DNA from: Actinocrispum wychmicini
Lineage (GTDB): Bacteria > Actinomycetota > Actinomycetes > Mycobacteriales > Pseudonocardiaceae
Assembly (NCBI RefSeq): GCF_004345645.1
Contig: NZ_SLWS01000011.1
Location: 124,001 to 188,000 of the forward strand
Reading direction: 5' to 3'
DNA: 64,000 nucleotides
In this document: piece after piece, positions 27,785 to 37,502 of the stretch
Position numbering within the stretch: the stretch's first letter is position 1
Layout: each line of letters opens with the position of its first letter
Notes under the pieces: model-generated
Told to the model about the DNA's origin: nothing
Database searches by the model: none
Seen by the model: the letters and a program-made list of their open reading frames with translations, nothing else
Position numbers and translations under genes: made by a program

Positions 27785-28792
27785 ATGAGACTCGCCGTTC
27801 TGGACATCGGGTCGAACTCGGCCCAACTGCAGGTGGTGGACGTGGCGGTCGGGGCGCCGCCGCTGCCCGCGCACTGCGTGAAGGAGCCGACGCTGCTGGC
27901 CGAGGAGCTCCGGCCGGACGGGACGTTGAGCGAGGTCGGGCTCGACCGGGTGGCCGCCGCCGTCGACCGGGCGGTGTCGGCCGCCACCCGGCTCGGGGTC
28001 GATCAGCTCTATCCGTTCGTCACCGCCGCGGTGCGCGACGCCGTGAACCGGGACGAGGTGATCGACCGGATCGAGGCGGAGTCCGGGATCCGCCCGCAGT
28101 TCCTGTCCGGCGAGGAGGAGGCCACCCTGACGTACTTCGCGGCGCGCCGGTGGTACGGCTGGTCGGCGGGCCGACTGCTGCTCGTCGACATCGGTGGCGG
28201 TTCGACGGAGGTGGCGCTGGGCCGGGACGCGCTGCCGGACCTGGCGGTCTCGCTGCCGTTGGGCGCCGGCTGGCTGACCCGGCGGTTCCTCGCCGCCGAC
28301 CCGCCGACCCGCAAGCAGCTCAAGGCGTTACGCAAGCACGTGCACGACACCCTCGCCGAAGTGCTGGAGCGGCTCAGATGGGAGGGCGATCCCCGCCGGG
28401 TCGTCGCGACCTCGAAGACGTTCAAGCAGCTCGCCCGTCTCAGCGGCGCCGCGCCGCAACGCAAAGGGCCGTTCGTGCGACGGGAGCTGACATTGACGAC
28501 GTTGCGGAACTCGATCCCCGAACTGGTGTCGGTCACGGCGCACGAACGCGCCGGACTCCGTGGCATAGCCCGGTCTCGGGCGCGTCAGGTGGTCGCCGGG
28601 GCGTTGGTGGCGGAGGCCACCATGACCGCGTTGGACATCGGTTCGGTGGAGATCTGCCCGTGGGCGCTGCGGGAAGGCATCCTGTTGCGTCACTTGGAAA
28701 ACGTCACGGACCTGCCGACGCTTCCCTTACAGCCGTTGACGCATGACTCGGCCGTCTACCCGTTGACCACCCCTGGGCGCCGTCCGAGTTGA
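27785..28792 (+). CDS. Ppx/GppA-family exopolyphosphatase or (p)ppGpp phosphatase
   Basis: 335 residues from ATG 27785. The actin-like ASKHA signatures are visible: phosphate-1 motif VLDIGSNSAQLQ near the start and phosphate-2 motif LLVDIGGGSTEV at about 133-144; the catalytic Glu lies in SGEEEATLTYFA. About 310-340 residues is the usual size for the short actinobacterial Ppx. Its last 37 bases overlap the convergent whiB-type gene. Confidence 0.88.
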   Translation: MRLAVLDIGSNSAQLQVVDVAVGAPPLPAHCVKEPTLLAEELRPDGTLSEVGLDRVAAAVDRAVSAATRLGVDQLYPFVTAAVRDAVNRDEVIDRIEAESGIRPQFLSGEEEATLTYFAARRWYGWSAGRLLLVDIGGGSTEVALGRDALPDLAVSLPLGAGWLTRRFLAADPPTRKQLKALRKHVHDTLAEVLERLRWEGDPRRVVATSKTFKQLARLSGAAPQRKGPFVRRELTLTTLRNSIPELVSVTAHERAGLRGIARSRARQVVAGALVAEATMTALDIGSVEICPWALREGILLRHLENVTDLPTLPLQPLTHDSAVYPLTTPGRRPS

Positions 28793-29079
28793 ACACGGGC
28801 CCGTCTGCGACGGCTGAGTGCCTCACGGCGTTCCCGTTCCCCCATCGCGCCCCAAATGCCGAACGGTTCCTCCACCGCCAGGGCATGCTCCCGGCACTGG
28901 ACGAGCACCGGACACGTCCGGCACACCATTTTGGCGCGTTCCTCCCTGGCCGTGCGGGCCGGACCGCGTTCGTGTTCGGGGTGGAAGAAATGCCGGCTGT
29001 CCTGGCCCCGGCACGCGCCACGGATCTGCCAGTCCCACTCGTCGGCCACCGGAATGGGCAGGCGGCTGAGTTTGGCCAT
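28756..29079 (-). CDS. WhiB-family iron-sulfur regulator (WhiB3/WhiD-like)
   Basis: 107 residues. ATG 29079 has GGAGGG seven bases upstream, so it is preferred to the ATG nine codons earlier. Four Cys in the family pattern (GACRGQDSRHFFHPE; MVCRTCPVLVQC) bind a [4Fe-4S] cluster, followed by the G-I-W-G turn and a basic tail. Spacing and surrounding residues look most like WhiB3/WhiD. WhiB proteins bind the principal sigma factor and adjust transcription to redox or developmental state. Confidence 0.9.
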   Translation of the reverse strand: MAKLSRLPIPVADEWDWQIRGACRGQDSRHFFHPEHERGPARTAREERAKMVCRTCPVLVQCREHALAVEEPFGIWGAMGERERREALSRRRRARVQLGRRPGVVNG

Positions 29080-29225
29080 GATCGGTCCCTCCAGGTCGGC
29101 GTCCACCTGGCGATTACCCGGTCCACCCGCCGTTGAAACCCCGTCCGAAGTGGAGCCGGGGTGTCACGGTCATCCTCCTCGGGAAACTCCGACGGCAAGC
29201 CATACTTCTTCGATAGTGCCAGCTT

Positions 29226-30167
29226 TCACGCCAGTTGCCGGCGGTACCACGCGACGGTGGTTCGGAGCGCGTCCTCGATCGGAGTGGGACCCAGGCCGAA
29301 AGTGTCGGCGATGGCCTGGCAGTCCACAATCTGGGGTTCCAGGTACTGGTAGAACAGTTCGGCGTATTCACGCATGAAAGTCGCGTCGAACGGTCCCCAA
29401 GCGTCGGTGGTGGCCGCGGCCAGGATGTCCGCGGTGATCTCGTGGCCGGTCAGGGTCCCGATGATCCGGTGGACGTCGCGGGTGGTGTGGTCGGACGTGG
29501 TCGGCACGTGCCAGACCCGGCCGAGTGCCTCGGGGTGTTCGCCGAGGGTGGCGAGCGCGGCGGCGACGTCGCCGATGTAGCTGAAGGCGTGCGGCTGATC
29601 GATGTCGCCGAGGGCGACGACCGGGTTTCCTTGCAACGCGGGGAAGAACACCGCGCCACCGAGTGCGGAGTTGGTGACACGCGGGCCGTAGAAGTCGGCG
29701 GCGCGGGCGATGGTCACCTGGGCTTCGCCGCTGCTGTTGGCGTGCAGGTAACGGTCGGCGACCTTGGCGCGCAGGCGGCCTTTGTGGGAGGTGGCGTTGT
29801 GCGGTGTGTGTTCGGTCATCGGCACGCCGCTGGTCGGGCCGTACATGTAGAGGGTGTCGGTGACCACGAGCCGGGCGCCGCTGCTGGCCGCGCCGGCCAG
29901 GAAACCGGCCTGCAGCTTGGGAAGCAGGTCGTCCCACAGGTGGTACGGGGCGTGTGCGCAGTTGTAGATGACCGTGGCTCCGGCGCTGACCGTTGCCATG
30001 GCGTCGGTGTCGGTGATGTCCGCGGCGACCATCTCCACTTCGGCCGGGACAGGGGCGGTGCCGCTGCGGTTGACCGCGCGGACGCGGTGGCCACGGGACA
30101 GCAGTTCGTCGACCAACGTGACGCCGGCGGGGCCGGTGCCGAACACGACGTGCAGTTCGCTGTTCAC
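29226..30167 (-). CDS. NAD(P)-dependent epimerase/dehydratase-like protein
   Basis: 313 residues from ATG 30167, with GGAGAAC just upstream. The Rossmann motif GTGPAG is at 10-15, and TLYMYGPTSG and IARAADFYGPR match extended SDR proteins. The usual YxxxK catalytic pair is not obvious, so it may be an atypical (NmrA-like or binding-only) member. It lies 28 bases downstream of the degenerate hydrolase gene on the same strand and may be co-transcribed with it. Confidence 0.75.
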   Translation of the reverse strand: MNSELHVVFGTGPAGVTLVDELLSRGHRVRAVNRSGTAPVPAEVEMVAADITDTDAMATVSAGATVIYNCAHAPYHLWDDLLPKLQAGFLAGAASSGARLVVTDTLYMYGPTSGVPMTEHTPHNATSHKGRLRAKVADRYLHANSSGEAQVTIARAADFYGPRVTNSALGGAVFFPALQGNPVVALGDIDQPHAFSYIGDVAAALATLGEHPEALGRVWHVPTTSDHTTRDVHRIIGTLTGHEITADILAAATTDAWGPFDATFMREYAELFYQYLEPQIVDCQAIADTFGLGPTPIEDALRTTVAWYRRQLA

Positions 30168-30195
30168 AGTTGTTCTCCTTGGTAGGTCAGGGTTG

Positions 30196-31641
30196 TCAGT
30201 CGGTGCAGAGGGAGCCCGGCGCCGGCAGGCGACGGTCGGTCAAGTAGCTGTCCATGGCGCCGCGCACGCACTTCGAGAACAGGAACATCGAGTAGTCGTC
30301 GCCGTCACGGGTGAGCACGACGCTGCCGGGCAGCCGCGAGGACAGGCCGAAGGCCCACGGGTAAGCCGTCGACGACTGGTGCGTGGACTGGATGATCAGT
30401 GCCGGCGGCGCGTCGCGCAGAGGCGCGCTGTTGGTCTCCCGGGTCGGCACCGGCCAGCCCTGGCAGCCGGCCAGGTGCGTCCAAGCCTGCACGGCGCCGC
30501 CGAGGTGCGGGGACAACTGCTTGGCCATCCGCGCCAACTGGGTCAGCCCGGCGACGTTCGTGGCCGCGAGCGGGGTGTCCACGCAGGCGTGGGCCTGGGC
30601 CTGGACGCGGTTGAGGGTCTTGTCCTGCAGGACGGTGAAGTCGGTCGCGTCGCCACCGGCCGCCTTCTTGATCGCGTCGGCCGTTTCGGGCCACTGCGGG
30701 AACTTGATGTTCAGGAAGTCCTGCATGGCTGAGCGGATGTCCTCGCCGTTCACCGTGTGGCCGGGGTTCTTGGTCGGGATCGGCTGCCGGTCGGCGCGGG
30801 CGACGAGCTGGTCGAACAGTCCGGCCACATCTTGGCCCGTCAGCGGACACTGGGTGTCGGTGCGGCACCACGCGGCGAACCGGTCGAACGACTGCTCCGC
30901 CGTACTGATCTCGCTGGCGAGCCGCGCCACCGGTGACAAGGTGTCGTCCAACGCGCTGTCGGCCACCATCGTGCGCAGCCTGCCCGGGAACATCTGGGCG
31001 TACGTCCTGCCGAGCAAGGTGCTCCAGTGGATGCCGTACCAGTTCAACTGCCGCTCGCCCAACCCGACGCGAACCGCTTCCATGTCCCGGGCGGTGCTCG
31101 CCAGGTCGAGGTTGGCCAGCAACGGCTTGTTCCCGCAGGCCGCGGCCAGCTGCCGGTTGTTGTCCACCAGCGCCTGATACTGGGCCTCGGTGGTCGGGAA
31201 GTACGTCACACCTGGCGCCCGCTGCGGCCGGTCAGCGCACGTCGTCGGCGTACTGTGGCCGATCCCGCGCGGATCCACCGCGACGATGTCGAAGCGCTTG
31301 CCCAACGTCGACCCTTGCAGGAAGCCGAACTCCAGGCCCCAACGCAGCTGCTCGATGCTGGAGCCGCCGGCGCCGTCGTTCAGCAGCACGCTGCCCACCC
31401 GCCGCGTGGAATCCGCGGCCTTGCGCCGCACTAAGGACAGGGAGACGTCGCCTGACCAGGGGCGCGACCAGTCCGTCGGAACCCGCGTGGTGCCGCAGTC
31501 CAGGCCCTTGAAGTACGGCTCGGTACACGGCTGCCAGGCGATCCGCGCCGGCCGGGAGGCGACGTCCTGCTCGGCCGCGGTGGCGAGCGACGCCGGCGCG
31601 AGGGCGGCCAGCCCGGCGGCGATCAGCTTGATGGCGATCAT
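30196..31641 (-). CDS. Secreted alpha/beta-hydrolase-fold protein with its catalytic triad lost (TAP-like pseudoenzyme)
   Basis: 481 residues; ATG 31641 follows GAAAGGG and opens a signal peptide (MIAIKLIAAGLAALAPASLA). It aligns along its length with the 24417-26018 hydrolase, but each catalytic position differs: the nucleophile elbow reads GIHWST (203-208, His205 where Ser is expected), the oxyanion loop is NDGAGGSS rather than NPGGPGDS, the Asp motif reads STHQSSTAY, and the His motif reads TRDGDDYSMF. The frame is intact and under TetR-type control, so it may be a binding protein or inhibitor rather than a decayed gene. Confidence 0.8.
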   Translation of the reverse strand: MIAIKLIAAGLAALAPASLATAAEQDVASRPARIAWQPCTEPYFKGLDCGTTRVPTDWSRPWSGDVSLSLVRRKAADSTRRVGSVLLNDGAGGSSIEQLRWGLEFGFLQGSTLGKRFDIVAVDPRGIGHSTPTTCADRPQRAPGVTYFPTTEAQYQALVDNNRQLAAACGNKPLLANLDLASTARDMEAVRVGLGERQLNWYGIHWSTLLGRTYAQMFPGRLRTMVADSALDDTLSPVARLASEISTAEQSFDRFAAWCRTDTQCPLTGQDVAGLFDQLVARADRQPIPTKNPGHTVNGEDIRSAMQDFLNIKFPQWPETADAIKKAAGGDATDFTVLQDKTLNRVQAQAHACVDTPLAATNVAGLTQLARMAKQLSPHLGGAVQAWTHLAGCQGWPVPTRETNSAPLRDAPPALIIQSTHQSSTAYPWAFGLSSRLPGSVVLTRDGDDYSMFLFSKCVRGAMDSYLTDRRLPAPGSLCTD

Positions 31642-31660
31642 CAGTACCCTTTCGGTAGAT

Positions 31661-31771
31661 GAGTGGTTGACCACTCACTCTGACAGGAGTAACTAACCAC
31701 TCACACCCAAATCGTGTCAACCCCGGATGGCTGCGGTTGACATCGCCAAGAGTGAGTGGTTAGTTAGTCAC
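31661..31771. promoter_or_regulatory. TetR-type operator cluster in the divergent promoter region
   Basis: Three related sites share the core AGTGGTT. A near-perfect palindrome GAGTGGTTGACCACTC lies at 31661-31676, 20 bases before the hydrolase ATG. GTAACTAACCACTCAC is at 31689-31704. Its inverse, GTGAGTGGTTAGTTA, is at 31752-31766, six bases before the TetR ATG. The arrangement predicts repression of both the divergent hydrolase-like gene and the regulator itself. Confidence 0.75.
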
Positions 31772-32338
31772 ATGGCCAGAGTGTCAGACACGCGTCAGCT
31801 GTCCACGGCGGATGAGCGTCGTGCGGCGGTCCTACGGACCGCGATCGGGGCGTTCGCCGCGAAGGGCTACTACGGGACGACGACCAGCGAGGTCGCCAAG
31901 GCCGCGGGGATCTCGCAGGCGTACGTGTACCGGCTGTTCCCGGACAAGGAGTCGTTGTTCGTGGCCGTGATCGAGCATTGCTCGGTGCGGATGCGCGAGG
32001 CGTTCGCCGAGGCCGGTGCGAAGGCGACGGGCAGTGATCCGGCGGCGGTGCTGTACGCGTTGGGCGACGCCTACGCCCGGCTGATCGTCGACCGGGACCT
32101 GCTGCTGGTCCTGATGCAGGCCACGTGCGCGGCGAGTGAGCCGGCCATCGGGAACGCGATCCGCGCCTGCTACGCCAAGGAAGTCGAGTACGTGCGGGCG
32201 ATCTCCGGCGCCTCGGAGGAGGAGATCCAGGAGTTCTTCTCCCGTGGGTTCCTGTGCAACACCCTGGTCGCGATGAGCGTCGACACAGTGGACGCACCCT
32301 GGGCCCATACCCTCATGGCGGGGATTCGGCACTACTGA
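31772..32338 (+). CDS. TetR/AcrR-family transcription regulator
   Basis: 188 residues from ATG 31772 (MARVSDTRQLS); the upstream in-frame start at 31727 would lie across the operator region and is not favoured. The N-terminal HTH is canonical (AIGAFAAKGYYGTTTSEVAK, then AGISQAYVYRLFPDKESLF). The C-terminal ligand domain is helical with several Cys. Its operators overlap its own leader, predicting autoregulation; the likely target is the divergent secreted pseudo-hydrolase gene. Confidence 0.9.
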   Translation: MARVSDTRQLSTADERRAAVLRTAIGAFAAKGYYGTTTSEVAKAAGISQAYVYRLFPDKESLFVAVIEHCSVRMREAFAEAGAKATGSDPAAVLYALGDAYARLIVDRDLLLVLMQATCAASEPAIGNAIRACYAKEVEYVRAISGASEEEIQEFFSRGFLCNTLVAMSVDTVDAPWAHTLMAGIRHY

Positions 32339-32415
32339 GCCCGCGGGTGCCCGCTTGGGCGTCCTTTGGGTCATTGTCGCCCCGGTGCACGATTGTCGCC
32401 CTACGATCCGCCATC

Positions 32416-33285
32416 ATGAACCTTCACGAACGCCGTGGTATCACCCCGCCGGGGTCGGTGATGCTCCTGCTGGCCCTGCTGTTGATCGGCGGCGGTGGCC
32501 TGATGGCCTACCGGGCGAGCGAGAAGCCCGCCCAGCCGAACATGGCGATCGGTATCGGCCTGGTCATCGTGGGCTTCATCGTGGCGCGGGGCCTGATGAC
32601 GGTGTCGCCCGGCGAGGCCAAGGTGATCCAGTTCCTCGGCCGCTACACGGGAACGGTGCGACACCAAGGCCTGCGGTGGGCCAACCCGTTCGCCACCAAG
32701 CGAACCGTGTCGATCAGGATCCGCAGCACCGAGATCCCGGTCCTGAAGGTCAACGACGCCGACGGAAACCCGATCGAAGTGGCCGCGGTGGTGATCTGGC
32801 AGGTGGCGGACACCGCACGAGCGCTGTTCGAAGTGGACAACTTCATCGCCTTCGTAGCCGCCCAAACAGAAACCGCGGTACGTCACATCGCCGGCTCATA
32901 TCCCTACGACTCGCACGGCAAGGGCCTCGCCTTGCGCGACAACGCCGACGAGATCACCCGGCGAATGTCCGAAGAGATCGCCCAACGAGTCCAAGCTGCC
33001 GGCGTCTACATCGTCGAATCCCGCCTCACCCACCTGGCCTTCGCCCCAGAGATAGCCCAGTCCATGCTCCAACGCCAACAAGCCAACGCGGTGGTAGCCG
33101 CCCGCTACCGAATCGTCGAAGGCGCCGTCGGCATGGTCCAACTAGCTCTCGCCAAACTCACCGAACAGCGAATCGTCGACCTCGACCCCCAAACCAAAGC
33201 CGCCATGGTCAGCAACCTGCTTGTGGTCCTCTGCGGCGACCGCGGCACCCAACCAGTGATCCAGGCGGGAACCGCCACCCCCTGA
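32416..33285 (+). CDS. SPFH/band-7 (stomatin-like) membrane protein
   Basis: 289 residues from ATG 32416. Two hydrophobic segments at about 17-31 and 44-60 are followed by an SPFH domain ([39 protein letters not shown]) and a helical tail with the typical [15 protein letters not shown] proteins form membrane microdomain scaffolds. It converges with Region C with only 12 bases between the stops; a functional tie to that island's membrane proteins is possible but unproven. The 3' half is noticeably richer in A-ending codons. Confidence 0.85.
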   Translation: MNLHERRGITPPGSVMLLLALLLIGGGGLMAYRASEKPAQPNMAIGIGLVIVGFIVARGLMTVSPGEAKVIQFLGRYTGTVRHQGLRWANPFATKRTVSIRIRSTEIPVLKVNDADGNPIEVAAVVIWQVADTARALFEVDNFIAFVAAQTETAVRHIAGSYPYDSHGKGLALRDNADEITRRMSEEIAQRVQAAGVYIVESRLTHLAFAPEIAQSMLQRQQANAVVAARYRIVEGAVGMVQLALAKLTEQRIVDLDPQTKAAMVSNLLVVLCGDRGTQPVIQAGTATP

Positions 33286-33297
33286 ACGAGCACCGGC

Positions 33298-36200
33298 TCA
33301 GTACTCGTCGACGTGGTCGGTGGACGCTGACTCGCGCAGGCCGGCTGCCGTTTCGGCGGTGCGGTTCGCGTCGGGTCTGCCCAGCTGTCTCATCAGGTTC
33401 GCGTTGTGCCGTACGATCCCGGCCAGTTGGGCCTGGAACCGGGTGGGTGACGCGTCGACCAGGGGCCTGATGTGGGCCTCGGCTTTGGCGGCTTCGGCCA
33501 GCGCGTCTTCGAGCCTGCCGCTGATGGCGAGGACGACGGACAGGCTGAGGTGGGCCTGGGCACTTCGATGTCCATGTGCCCAGGGGTTCTCGGCGGCCAG
33601 GACAGTGGTGAGGTCGACTGCTTCCTCAGCCACGCGAAGTGCCTCCGTCGGATAGCCGAGAACGGTCATCAGGTCGCAGTACATGACCAGGCCGTCGGCG
33701 AGTTCCCCGCGGTAGTCCCTGGCCGAGGCCGAGACCAGGCTGCGGAGTGCGTCCACGGCTCGACCGGCGACGTCCGGGTGCCGGTCGCCCTTCTGCTGGG
33801 CTCGCAGGGTCTGGATGGCCAGGTTGGCCAGGGCGGCGCCGATGTCGGTGCCGCGACTCTGGTCGCTCATTTCCTTGACGTGTTCCTCGGCCTGTTCGGC
33901 GAGTTTCACGGCTTCGCCGATCTGGCCGAGCTCACCGTGCACCCGGCTGGCCTGAATCAACGCTTCGGCATACTCCGCCGCGTAGCGGCCGGGCTGCCCA
34001 CTGACGAGCGTCTTGTACCCGCGAAGCGCGTCCTCCACCGCGCTGAGGGCCTGTAGCAGATGGCCCGCACGGTACCGCGCCTTCGCCAGCCGTAGGTCCA
34101 TCGGCGCCTGTGTCTCCGGCAAGATGTCTCCGGCCATGACCGCGGCGCTTGCCACGGTCTCCTGTATCCGCATCGCGGCCTGGTCGATGGCTACGTCGTG
34201 ATCGGCGGTGGTGGCGAGCAGGTCACTGATCGGACGCAGTTCCGCGGCGGCGAGACACTTGGGAACGAGGCCGACGACGGCGTCGAGCGCCGACCCGCCC
34301 GCCTGGACGCACAGCGCCGGATTGTTCGTGACCAGGCGGAGGATCTGGTTGCGGACCGACGTTCGGCCGTGCGGTTTCGCTTGCGCCAGCCGGGCCAGCG
34401 TCACCACCGCGTTCGCCACTCCGCGCAGCCGGACCCGAGCGTCCGCGCCCAGCGCGTCGACGTCCATTGTAGACAGTTGATACACGACCGTGCGGGCCCA
34501 CGCCGTTTCCTCCTCTGGTACCTCCGGCCGGCCGGCGAGGGTGTCGGCGACGAGCCGGTCGGTCAGCTCCGGCGGGCCTACCGTCGCGACGAACCCTGTG
34601 TCGGCGCGGTAGAAACGCTCGTAGGCGCCGAGCAGGCCGACCCACGCCGAGGGGTTGGGGATCAGGGCGTGATCCCGTGCGAACACCTGAGCGGTCCGCA
34701 GCGGGCACGGCCGGGTCAGTGCGGCCAGGAACGCCAGCTTGGCCACTTCGGCGTGCGATGACTGGAGACAGTCGGCTCGGTACGCCCGTTCCTTGGCGAG
34801 AACGACGCGTGCGGCCTGCTCGGCCGTCTTGGCCACGGTCCCCGTCAACACCGCGGCCACGGCGACCACGGGAATCTCGTCCACGGCGAGATCGTCATAC
34901 CCGGCGCCTGGCGCCACGGACAGTTCGGTGTCCGCGGCGAGGGCATCGGCGACGGCCGCGACGCATCTGTCCATCATGGACCTTCGCGATTCGTACACGG
35001 GCGTGTACCGCGTGACCGGTCGCTCCCGCAGCGCCACATGGCTGTCCCGGAGGAACCGCTCACACTCGTTCCACCAATGGCCGGTGCCGCCCGCGATGGC
35101 CAGCACGCGCACCCGATGGTCGCCGACAGCCAACTGGTCGACGAGGGTGCCCAGATGTCTGGGGTGCCAACGGTCGGCGCGGTCGACCACGACAAGCATC
35201 CCGCGCGGTCCCGGCCTGGGCCCTTCGCGGCTCAGCCAGGTCGCCTGGTCCGGGTCCTGGCGGGCCCGGTAGACCCGCCAGCCCAGCCGGTGGCAGCTCT
35301 CGGCGAAGTTCTCGGCCACTCGCAGCCGGCGAGCGGTGTCACGGCCGTGCAGCAACAGCAACGAGCAGCGGCTGGGCTGGGCCAGCCAGTCATGCAGGTC
35401 GCGAGGATCCGGGTGGATCACCGCGGCCGCCCGGTGCAGGAGCGCGACGGGCTGAGTGACCGGCGTGTCGGGCGTCGCCCGATAAGTCACCGGTTGCAGC
35501 CAGTATCTGGTCGCGGACCGCTCCCCGGGCACAGTGACCGTCACCAGTGCCGGTGCGGCTTCTATCGTTCCGGCGACGGCCGTTGGCACTTGGTAGTACT
35601 GCCCGCCGAGGGTCAGGATCCGGAGGTCCTGGCCGACGGTGGGGTGGCGGCTGGCCTGATCGCGGTCGACGTCGTACCACGGCCCGTCTTCCTGGCCCGC
35701 GGCCAGCACCTGCACGATCATCGGCTCGGTCATGGGCACCCGGATGTACAGCGCGTCAGGGTGATCGGGACCGCCGAGCAGGAGCCCTTGCCGGTCCCAG
35801 CGGATCGGCACCTGCCGGTGCGGAAAGTACCTGGCGACCGGGCCGAGCAGGCCCCGTGCGTTGCCCTTGACCTCGGCGAGTGCCCCGCCGTGCAGCGAAC
35901 GCACCAGGTCGCTCCGCTGCGGTGTCGCGGTGATCTCATGCTCCCGTAACGGTTTCGCACGCAGGGTGAGATGCCATGCCGCGGCCTGTTCGAGAACTTT
36001 GTCGGGGAGCCGGCGGCGGGCCCGCACCACCCAGTCGGCCAGGGCGTCCGCCCGCCGTTCGTCCGTGTCCATCGCCTTCAGCGGCATGTAGAGCAGCGGC
36101 GCCCCGCGTTTGACGCCGGCGTCGCCGTACCGCACGGCCAGCCATGTGATGAACTCCTCCAGCCGCAGCGCGGGCGCTATGCCGTGGTGTTCCTTGGCGA

Positions 36201-36510
36201 GCAACGCACCCAGAGTCCTGATCGGCGCGTTCCGTGGCGCGTCGCGTAACCACTGTGCGAGGCGTTCCCGCAGCTCTTGGCGCAGGTCGGAGCGCACAAC
36301 CACGGCACCGCGCTGGCGCCACCCGATCCACTCGCTGAACCAGAAGTCCGATTCGGCACCCACGTCCAGGTGGGGCAACGCCCGCAGACGTACCGCACGC
36401 ACCAGTTCGGGCTCGATCCGGGAGGCCGTGCTGAGAGCGACCGCGAGCTGCACGTCCGCACGCAGCGGGTCCGTCTCCAACGCAGCGGTGATCCGGTCCT
36501 TCGCGGTCAT
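33298..36510 (-). CDS. STAND-like protein without a P-loop, with C-terminal TPRs (iSTAND-like)
   Basis: 1070 residues. The start is the ATG overlapping the previous stop (36508-36510, ATGA); the much longer open frame back to 37149 is a shadow. Residues 1-360 are an uncharacterised helical then beta-rich part. At about 380-540 an NTPase-like core reads [15 protein letters not shown] where a Walker A should be (no GK[ST]), then a Walker-B-like [11 protein letters not shown], so nucleotide hydrolysis is unlikely. A helical section follows, and TPR units occupy about 850-1050. Inactive STAND proteins with MoxR and vWA partners are a recognised type in bacterial conflict systems. It is the last gene of the long minus-strand operon. 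Confidence 0.7.
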   Translation of the reverse strand: MTAKDRITAALETDPLRADVQLAVALSTASRIEPELVRAVRLRALPHLDVGAESDFWFSEWIGWRQRGAVVVRSDLRQELRERLAQWLRDAPRNAPIRTLGALLAKEHHGIAPALRLEEFITWLAVRYGDAGVKRGAPLLYMPLKAMDTDERRADALADWVVRARRRLPDKVLEQAAAWHLTLRAKPLREHEITATPQRSDLVRSLHGGALAEVKGNARGLLGPVARYFPHRQVPIRWDRQGLLLGGPDHPDALYIRVPMTEPMIVQVLAAGQEDGPWYDVDRDQASRHPTVGQDLRILTLGGQYYQVPTAVAGTIEAAPALVTVTVPGERSATRYWLQPVTYRATPDTPVTQPVALLHRAAAVIHPDPRDLHDWLAQPSRCSLLLLHGRDTARRLRVAENFAESCHRLGWRVYRARQDPDQATWLSREGPRPGPRGMLVVVDRADRWHPRHLGTLVDQLAVGDHRVRVLAIAGGTGHWWNECERFLRDSHVALRERPVTRYTPVYESRRSMMDRCVAAVADALAADTELSVAPGAGYDDLAVDEIPVVAVAAVLTGTVAKTAEQAARVVLAKERAYRADCLQSSHAEVAKLAFLAALTRPCPLRTAQVFARDHALIPNPSAWVGLLGAYERFYRADTGFVATVGPPELTDRLVADTLAGRPEVPEEETAWARTVVYQLSTMDVDALGADARVRLRGVANAVVTLARLAQAKPHGRTSVRNQILRLVTNNPALCVQAGGSALDAVVGLVPKCLAAAELRPISDLLATTADHDVAIDQAAMRIQETVASAAVMAGDILPETQAPMDLRLAKARYRAGHLLQALSAVEDALRGYKTLVSGQPGRYAAEYAEALIQASRVHGELGQIGEAVKLAEQAEEHVKEMSDQSRGTDIGAALANLAIQTLRAQQKGDRHPDVAGRAVDALRSLVSASARDYRGELADGLVMYCDLMTVLGYPTEALRVAEEAVDLTTVLAAENPWAHGHRSAQAHLSLSVVLAISGRLEDALAEAAKAEAHIRPLVDASPTRFQAQLAGIVRHNANLMRQLGRPDANRTAETAAGLRESASTDHVDEY

Positions 36511-37496
36511 CCCCGTGCCCAGCCGTCCATCGCCGCACGTACGGCCGCGACCGTCGTGCTCCGATCCCAGGTGACGACTGGCATCAACGCGGTCAACCAG
36601 TGCGGGAAACGGTCTCGTGGGACGGGCGCCAGCGCCACAGGTTTTATCCCGTGCCGGCGCCATGCGTCGACGAGCGCGGCCCACTGGCCTGGAGCAAAGG
36701 AGGAGTCGTAGGCGGGTCGTGCGCCGAAAGTGGACACGACGACGACCGTGCGCGCGGCGGGTAGGTGGTACGGCTCGTCGTCCAGCCCGACCTCCGGTGT
36801 GCCCTCGAAATGCCAGACCGACATCGCGGCCGCGCCGACGAGCCTCGTCAAGTCGACGCGCAGGGTCGCTTGGTCGCGTTCGAACAGGCTCATCCCGCGC
36901 GCGTGGTCGATCAGGAGCTGAACGCCGTACCGCAGGGTGGGGCGCTGACGCCGAGGCAGCCGTGGCAGCGGTTTGGCAGCAGCCAGGAAACGGAGCACCG
37001 CCGGCACATCGACCTCTCCGTCGGCCTCCGCGCGGGACACTGTCGCCTGGAGGATGCCGCGCGCCGCACCCAGCCGGAATAGCGGCACGTGGGGCGGTTC
37101 CCGCCGAACGACCGAGGCCGCCGACGGGAGCGCCGGCATGTCGCTCCACGGTGGAGGCTGCTGTACGTCAAGAGCTTCCAGCGAGCCCGCCGACGAGCTG
37201 TGGTGGCCACCGCCTTGGCCGAAGGTGGTGACCACGGGGTCGGTTTCGGGCGGGACGTGTGCGACGGAGGACTCGGGGTCTCGATGGATCGCTTCGCTCG
37301 TGTCGACGACGATCGACGGTGCCGGCCGCTCGGCCGTGGCCGGTTCCGCCTGCGCCGGCCTGTGACCTGTCCGGGACATGCCCAGCATGGCCGTGATCTT
37401 CCCGACCTCGTCGGCACTCAGCGAACCGGGCGCGGTGGACAGCCGTGCCACGGCCAGCGCCAGGTCAGCCCACCAGATCTCGTTGGTTCCGGTCAT
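36507..37496 (-). CDS. Divergent vWA-like protein, partner of the MoxR ATPase
   Basis: 329 residues from ATG 37496. A small helical N-terminal unit (1-45) and a long Pro/Ser/Glu-rich linker (46-130) precede a domain at about 135-325 that looks like a vWA fold. VQLLIDHARGMS sits where the MIDAS strand should be, but the DxSxS metal motif is only partly kept (D-x4-S). TVVVVSTFGARP and a final MPVVTWDRS follow. It lies six bases after the MoxR gene and overlaps the iSTAND-like gene, matching the MoxR-vWA-third component triad. The vWA call is tentative. Confidence 0.6.
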   Translation of the reverse strand: MTGTNEIWWADLALAVARLSTAPGSLSADEVGKITAMLGMSRTGHRPAQAEPATAERPAPSIVVDTSEAIHRDPESSVAHVPPETDPVVTTFGQGGGHHSSSAGSLEALDVQQPPPWSDMPALPSAASVVRREPPHVPLFRLGAARGILQATVSRAEADGEVDVPAVLRFLAAAKPLPRLPRRQRPTLRYGVQLLIDHARGMSLFERDQATLRVDLTRLVGAAAMSVWHFEGTPEVGLDDEPYHLPAARTVVVVSTFGARPAYDSSFAPGQWAALVDAWRRHGIKPVALAPVPRDRFPHWLTALMPVVTWDRSTTVAAVRAAMDGWARG

Positions 37497-37502
37497 CGTC
37501 GG

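Noticed and set aside
33298-37149. 1283-residue version of the iSTAND-like protein
   Set aside because: It would overlap the vWA-like gene by over 600 bases; the ATG at 36510 overlaps the previous stop by the operon's usual ATGA and starts a sensible protein.
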